Source of the DNA: an uncultured Clostridia bacterium
GTDB taxonomy: Bacteria > Bacillota > Clostridia > Oscillospirales > Ruminococcaceae
Direction of reading: 5' to 3'
Length of the DNA stretch: 8,133 nt
NCBI GenBank assembly: GCA_946613705.1
Contig: CAMOFU010000100.1
Location: 1 to 8,133, forward strand
The first letter of the stretch is position 1, and the number at the start of each line of letters is the position of its first letter. The position numbers were made by a program, and so were the translations under genes. The notes under the pieces were generated by a model. It saw only the letters and a program-made list of their open reading frames with translations. It made no database searches and was not told the origin of the DNA. Positions 6,148 to 8,133 of the stretch are shown here, in pieces.

Positions 6148-7563
6148 TCAGGTATAGCCGTTGAGGAATCTTTGCAGCGCCGCATAGTCCCTCATCGTCA
6201 CCGCACCGTCGCGGTTCATGTCGGCAAGTCCGCTGTCGATCTCGTTGCCGTAGCCGTTCAGGCTGCGCTGCAGCTCGGAGTAGTCGTGCATATTCACCTT
6301 GCCGTCACGGTTCACATCGCCCAAATGATAAAGCTCGAGCTCCGCCTCCGCAGGCTCTCCGCCCCCGACCGTCACGCTCACGCTGCTGCCGAGGAAGCCG
6401 TCCAGCTTCGCCGTCACCGTGTATTCTCCCTGTGCAAGCTCGGGTATCGAGAAGCCTCCGTCCCCGCGCACCTCTTCCTCCGACGATGCTCCCTCGCTGT
6501 CGGTGTATTCCACCACAGCCTCACCAACGTCCGTATCCTTGTCGTATCTGACCGCCACGCTGCCCTTGATCGAAACGGCATCGAGCAGCACATAGTTTAT
6601 CCCGTTCTTCTCCGCATACATATGCGCAGCCGAGTCGGTATAGCAGTAAAGCAGAAAGCCCTCTGTCTTCACAGGCACCGATGTATCACTGTCAAACGAA
6701 TAGCCCACCGACATATCGCCGAGCTCCTTCACCGATCTCGGCACTGTCAGCGTCTTCAGCTTCGGGCAGTTGTAAAAGCCGTACTTGCCTATGCTCTCCA
6801 GCCCCTCGGGCAGCGTGACCGCGCTCAGCTCGGGGCAGTCGCGCACCGCCTCGCTCTCTATCCTGCTCACATTTTCCCCGACCTTCAGCTCCGTCTTGCC
6901 GTTCGGGCATTTCGTCAGCACTGCCACTGCCTCGGTCCCGTCCGAGGACTGCGTCCTGTGATACAGCGCTCCGTCCACCGTGTAGTCGTTCCTGCCCTCC
7001 GCGGTTATTATTATCTCGGTAAGGCTCAGGCAGCGGTTGAATACCTTCGGGTCCACCGTCCATACCCTCTCGGGGATCTTTATGCTTTTCAGCTTCGAGC
7101 AGCTGTCGAACGCATAGGGCGAGAGGCTCTCGAGGCTGTCGGGCAGCTCGATGCTCTCCAGCGAGATGCAGCTCAGAAATGCCCAGTAGCCTATGCCCGT
7201 CAGAGTGTCGGGCAGCTCTATCTCTGTCAGTCCCGTGCAGCCCTCGAATGCCGAGTCTCCTATCCCCATGATGCCCTCTGATATCTTAACTTTTTTAAGC
7301 GCGGTGTTGTTCGCAAACGCGCTCCCCGCTATCCTGACCACGGGACACCCGTTTATCTCCGAGGGTACCGTTATCTCTGTCTCACTTCCGCTGTAGCCCT
7401 GTATCAGCACCATGCCGCCGTTTTCCTCATACACAAAGCCCTGATACTCGTCAGCGCTCGCAGCTATCACACTGCTCCCGCACACTGCCGCAGGAAGCAC
7501 CTGTCCGCCCGCCGAAGCCGCCAGCACAAGCGCAGTCACCGCTGCCGCTATCCTTTTATTCAT
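6148..7563 (-). CDS. Secreted BspA-type leucine-rich-repeat protein with C-terminal dockerin
   Basis: This exported protein of 471 residues is likely to dock on a cohesin of a cellulosome or cell-surface scaffold. Residues 1-37 form a signal peptide (MNKR, then an Ala/Val-rich core, with SADEYQ just after a likely cleavage site). Residues about 65-330 hold BspA/LRR_5 repeats of the type 'AFxxCxxLxxIxLPxxLxxIG', interrupted by an insert near 190-225. Residues 331-411 resemble a beta-sandwich carboxypeptidase-regulatory-like domain (GGFSIPELAQGEYTVTAKLDGF). Residues 413-471 are a type I dockerin with two calcium-binding repeats, GDVNRDGKVNMHDY and ADMNRDGAVTMRDY. An ATG three codons upstream (7572) abuts GGAG too closely. 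The ATG at 7561-7563 has 9-nt spacing and gives a standard signal peptide. No catalytic domain is seen, so a binding or adhesion role is inferred. No terminator separates it from the HD-GYP gene 57 nt downstream. Confidence 0.93.
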   Translation of the reverse strand: MNKRIAAAVTALVLAASAGGQVLPAAVCGSSVIAASADEYQGFVYEENGGMVLIQGYSGSETEITVPSEINGCPVVRIAGSAFANNTALKKVKISEGIMGIGDSAFEGCTGLTEIELPDTLTGIGYWAFLSCISLESIELPDSLESLSPYAFDSCSKLKSIKIPERVWTVDPKVFNRCLSLTEIIITAEGRNDYTVDGALYHRTQSSDGTEAVAVLTKCPNGKTELKVGENVSRIESEAVRDCPELSAVTLPEGLESIGKYGFYNCPKLKTLTVPRSVKELGDMSVGYSFDSDTSVPVKTEGFLLYCYTDSAAHMYAEKNGINYVLLDAVSIKGSVAVRYDKDTDVGEAVVEYTDSEGASSEEEVRGDGGFSIPELAQGEYTVTAKLDGFLGSSVSVTVGGGEPAEAELELYHLGDVNRDGKVNMHDYSELQRSLNGYGNEIDSGLADMNRDGAVTMRDYAALQRFLNGYT

Positions 7564-7572
7564 AATATCCAT

Positions 7573-7576
7573 CTCC
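7573..7576 (-). promoter_or_regulatory. Ribosome binding site selecting the LRR-dockerin start
   Basis: GGAG lies directly against the upstream ATG at 7570-7572 and 9 nt before the ATG at 7561-7563. The spacing favours the second ATG. No convincing promoter is visible between the hairpin at 7640-7670 and this site. Confidence 0.6.
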
Positions 7577-7601
7577 GCTCATTCATTTTTTCGCTGTGCG
7601 A

Positions 7602-7618
7602 ATTGCGCATTGCGCATT
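7602..7618. repeat. Short tandem ATTGCGC repeat
   Basis: Two and a half direct copies of the 7-mer ATTGCGC occur in the spacer between the two dockerin genes. TGCGCA within it is palindromic. It may be a remnant of a dispersed intergenic repeat, but one copy alone cannot show that. Confidence 0.4.
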
Positions 7619-7639
7619 CTCCGATCCACTAAACCCACA

Positions 7640-7670
7640 GGCTCCGAAAGCCCTTGCAGCTTTCGGAGCC
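7640..7670 (-). terminator. Perfect 12-bp hairpin after the upstream dockerin gene
   Basis: GGCTCCGAAAGC (7640-7651) and GCTTTCGGAGCC (7659-7670) form a perfect 12-bp stem with a 7-nt loop, 13 nt beyond the stop of the 7684-8133 gene. The tail on the minus strand is TGTGGGTTTAG, with no proper T-run, so termination efficiency is doubtful. The stem could instead protect the 3' end of the upstream mRNA. Confidence 0.55.
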
Positions 7671-7683
7671 CGTAAAATTGCTG

Positions 7684-8133
7684 TCAGAATGCTTTGATTA
7701 TACCGTTGAGATACTTCTGAAGGCACGCATAGTCCTTCATGTTGAGCTTGCCGTCCTTGGTAACATCGGCATTTGCCAGAACTATCTCATAGCTGTTGTC
7801 GTTAAGGTAACGCTGCAATGCGCTGTAATCTCTCATGTTGATCTTGCCGTCGCCGTTCACATCGCCGAGCATCACATCGCCCGACTGACCCTCGCTCTTC
7901 CAGATAGCCTTTATGGTAGTATTCGAGGTAACAGTGATCTTAGCGCCGACTGCGCCCTTGTCCCACTTGTCAAATACCATTCCCTCAGGAGCGGTGAAGG
8001 TACACTTGGGCAGCGTATACTTGCTTCCGTGTTCAACGGTCTGCTGCTTCATCGTGCCGCTGCCGCCGCCGTTGTCAAAGCTTACCGTATACACCTTGGC
8101 CTTCCATACAGCCGTAACGGTGGTGTCCGCATT
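7684..8133 (-). CDS. Dockerin protein with Listeria/Bacteroides-type repeats, C-terminal part
   Basis: This is the 3' end of a larger gene whose start lies beyond the window. The frame stays open to base 8133, giving 149 visible residues. The first residues, ending TTVTAVWKAK, close one repeat. A second full repeat runs from VYTVSFDNGGG to TTIKAIWKSE and contains a GMVFDKWD segment. These resemble the InlB B-repeat/Listeria-Bacteroides repeat family of surface and secreted proteins. A short linker leads to a complete type I dockerin (about the last 60 residues) with GDVNGDGKINMRDY and ADVTKDGKLNMKDY. It is probably exported and bound through a cohesin. The catalytic or binding module, if any, is outside the window. 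A GTG at 8092-8094 is an internal codon, since the same frame carries the preceding repeat end. Confidence 0.94.
   Translation of the reverse strand, partial: NADTTVTAVWKAKVYTVSFDNGGGSGTMKQQTVEHGSKYTLPKCTFTAPEGMVFDKWDKGAVGAKITVTSNTTIKAIWKSEGQSGDVMLGDVNGDGKINMRDYSALQRYLNDNSYEIVLANADVTKDGKLNMKDYACLQKYLNGIIKAF

Noticed and set aside
5932..7281. Long open plus-strand frame opposite the LRR-dockerin gene
   Set aside because: It is antisense to a protein with clear signal peptide, LRR and dockerin. Its translation is a repetitive His/Arg/Val-rich shadow of the LRR repeats.
1..8133. CRISPR array, insertion sequence, prophage or tRNA genes
   Set aside because: No regularly spaced repeats, transposase motifs, terminal inverted repeats, phage genes or tRNA-like cloverleaf were found by reading both strands.

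Overview
The window reads as chromosomal DNA of a Gram-positive anaerobe of the Bacillota (Clostridia), most probably a cellulosome-forming Ruminococcus or close relative. The grounds are two adjacent genes for secreted proteins ending in type I dockerins, a BspA-type leucine-rich-repeat protein, the S10 ribosomal protein gene order, and GC-rich third codon positions. Genus is an inference. Every convincing gene lies on the minus strand, so transcription runs from high to low coordinates.

From the high end down: (i) 7684-8133 is the 3' part of a dockerin protein with Listeria/Bacteroides-type repeats, followed by a perfect 12-bp hairpin. (ii) 6148-7563 encodes a signal-peptide, LRR and dockerin protein. 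(iii) 4384-6090 encodes a seven-helix membrane, PAS and HD-GYP protein, a predicted cyclic-di-GMP phosphodiesterase. (iv) 4006-4383 is a small C39-like (papain-fold) protein. (v) 2840-4009 is a PatB/MalY-type C-S lyase. (vi) 1800-2843 is the tRNA 2-thiouridylase MnmA. Genes iii to vi are packed stop-to-start or with ATGA overlaps and look like one operon. The 57-nt gap before it has no evident terminator, so the LRR-dockerin gene may be co-transcribed.

Below mnmA lies a 550-nt gene-free stretch, 1250-1799. It is not empty. It holds a terminator hairpin for mnmA, a near-consensus sigma-A promoter (TTGAAA, 17 nt, TATAAT) whose -35 box sits in that hairpin's loop, and then a leader of about 437 nt. 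The leader contains an excellent intrinsic terminator about 240-270 nt downstream of the start site, and more hairpins before rpsJ. This is the arrangement of an attenuated ribosomal-protein operon, or of a short RNA transcribed ahead of it.

The low end is the start of the S10 operon: rpsJ (S10), rplC (L3) and the first 63 codons of rplD (L4), each with a good Shine-Dalgarno sequence.

The strongest candidates for something undescribed are the rpsJ leader with its attenuator-like terminator and matching upstream hairpin loop, and the tight linkage of a membrane HD-GYP protein with a tiny C39-like protein and two sulfur-related enzymes.
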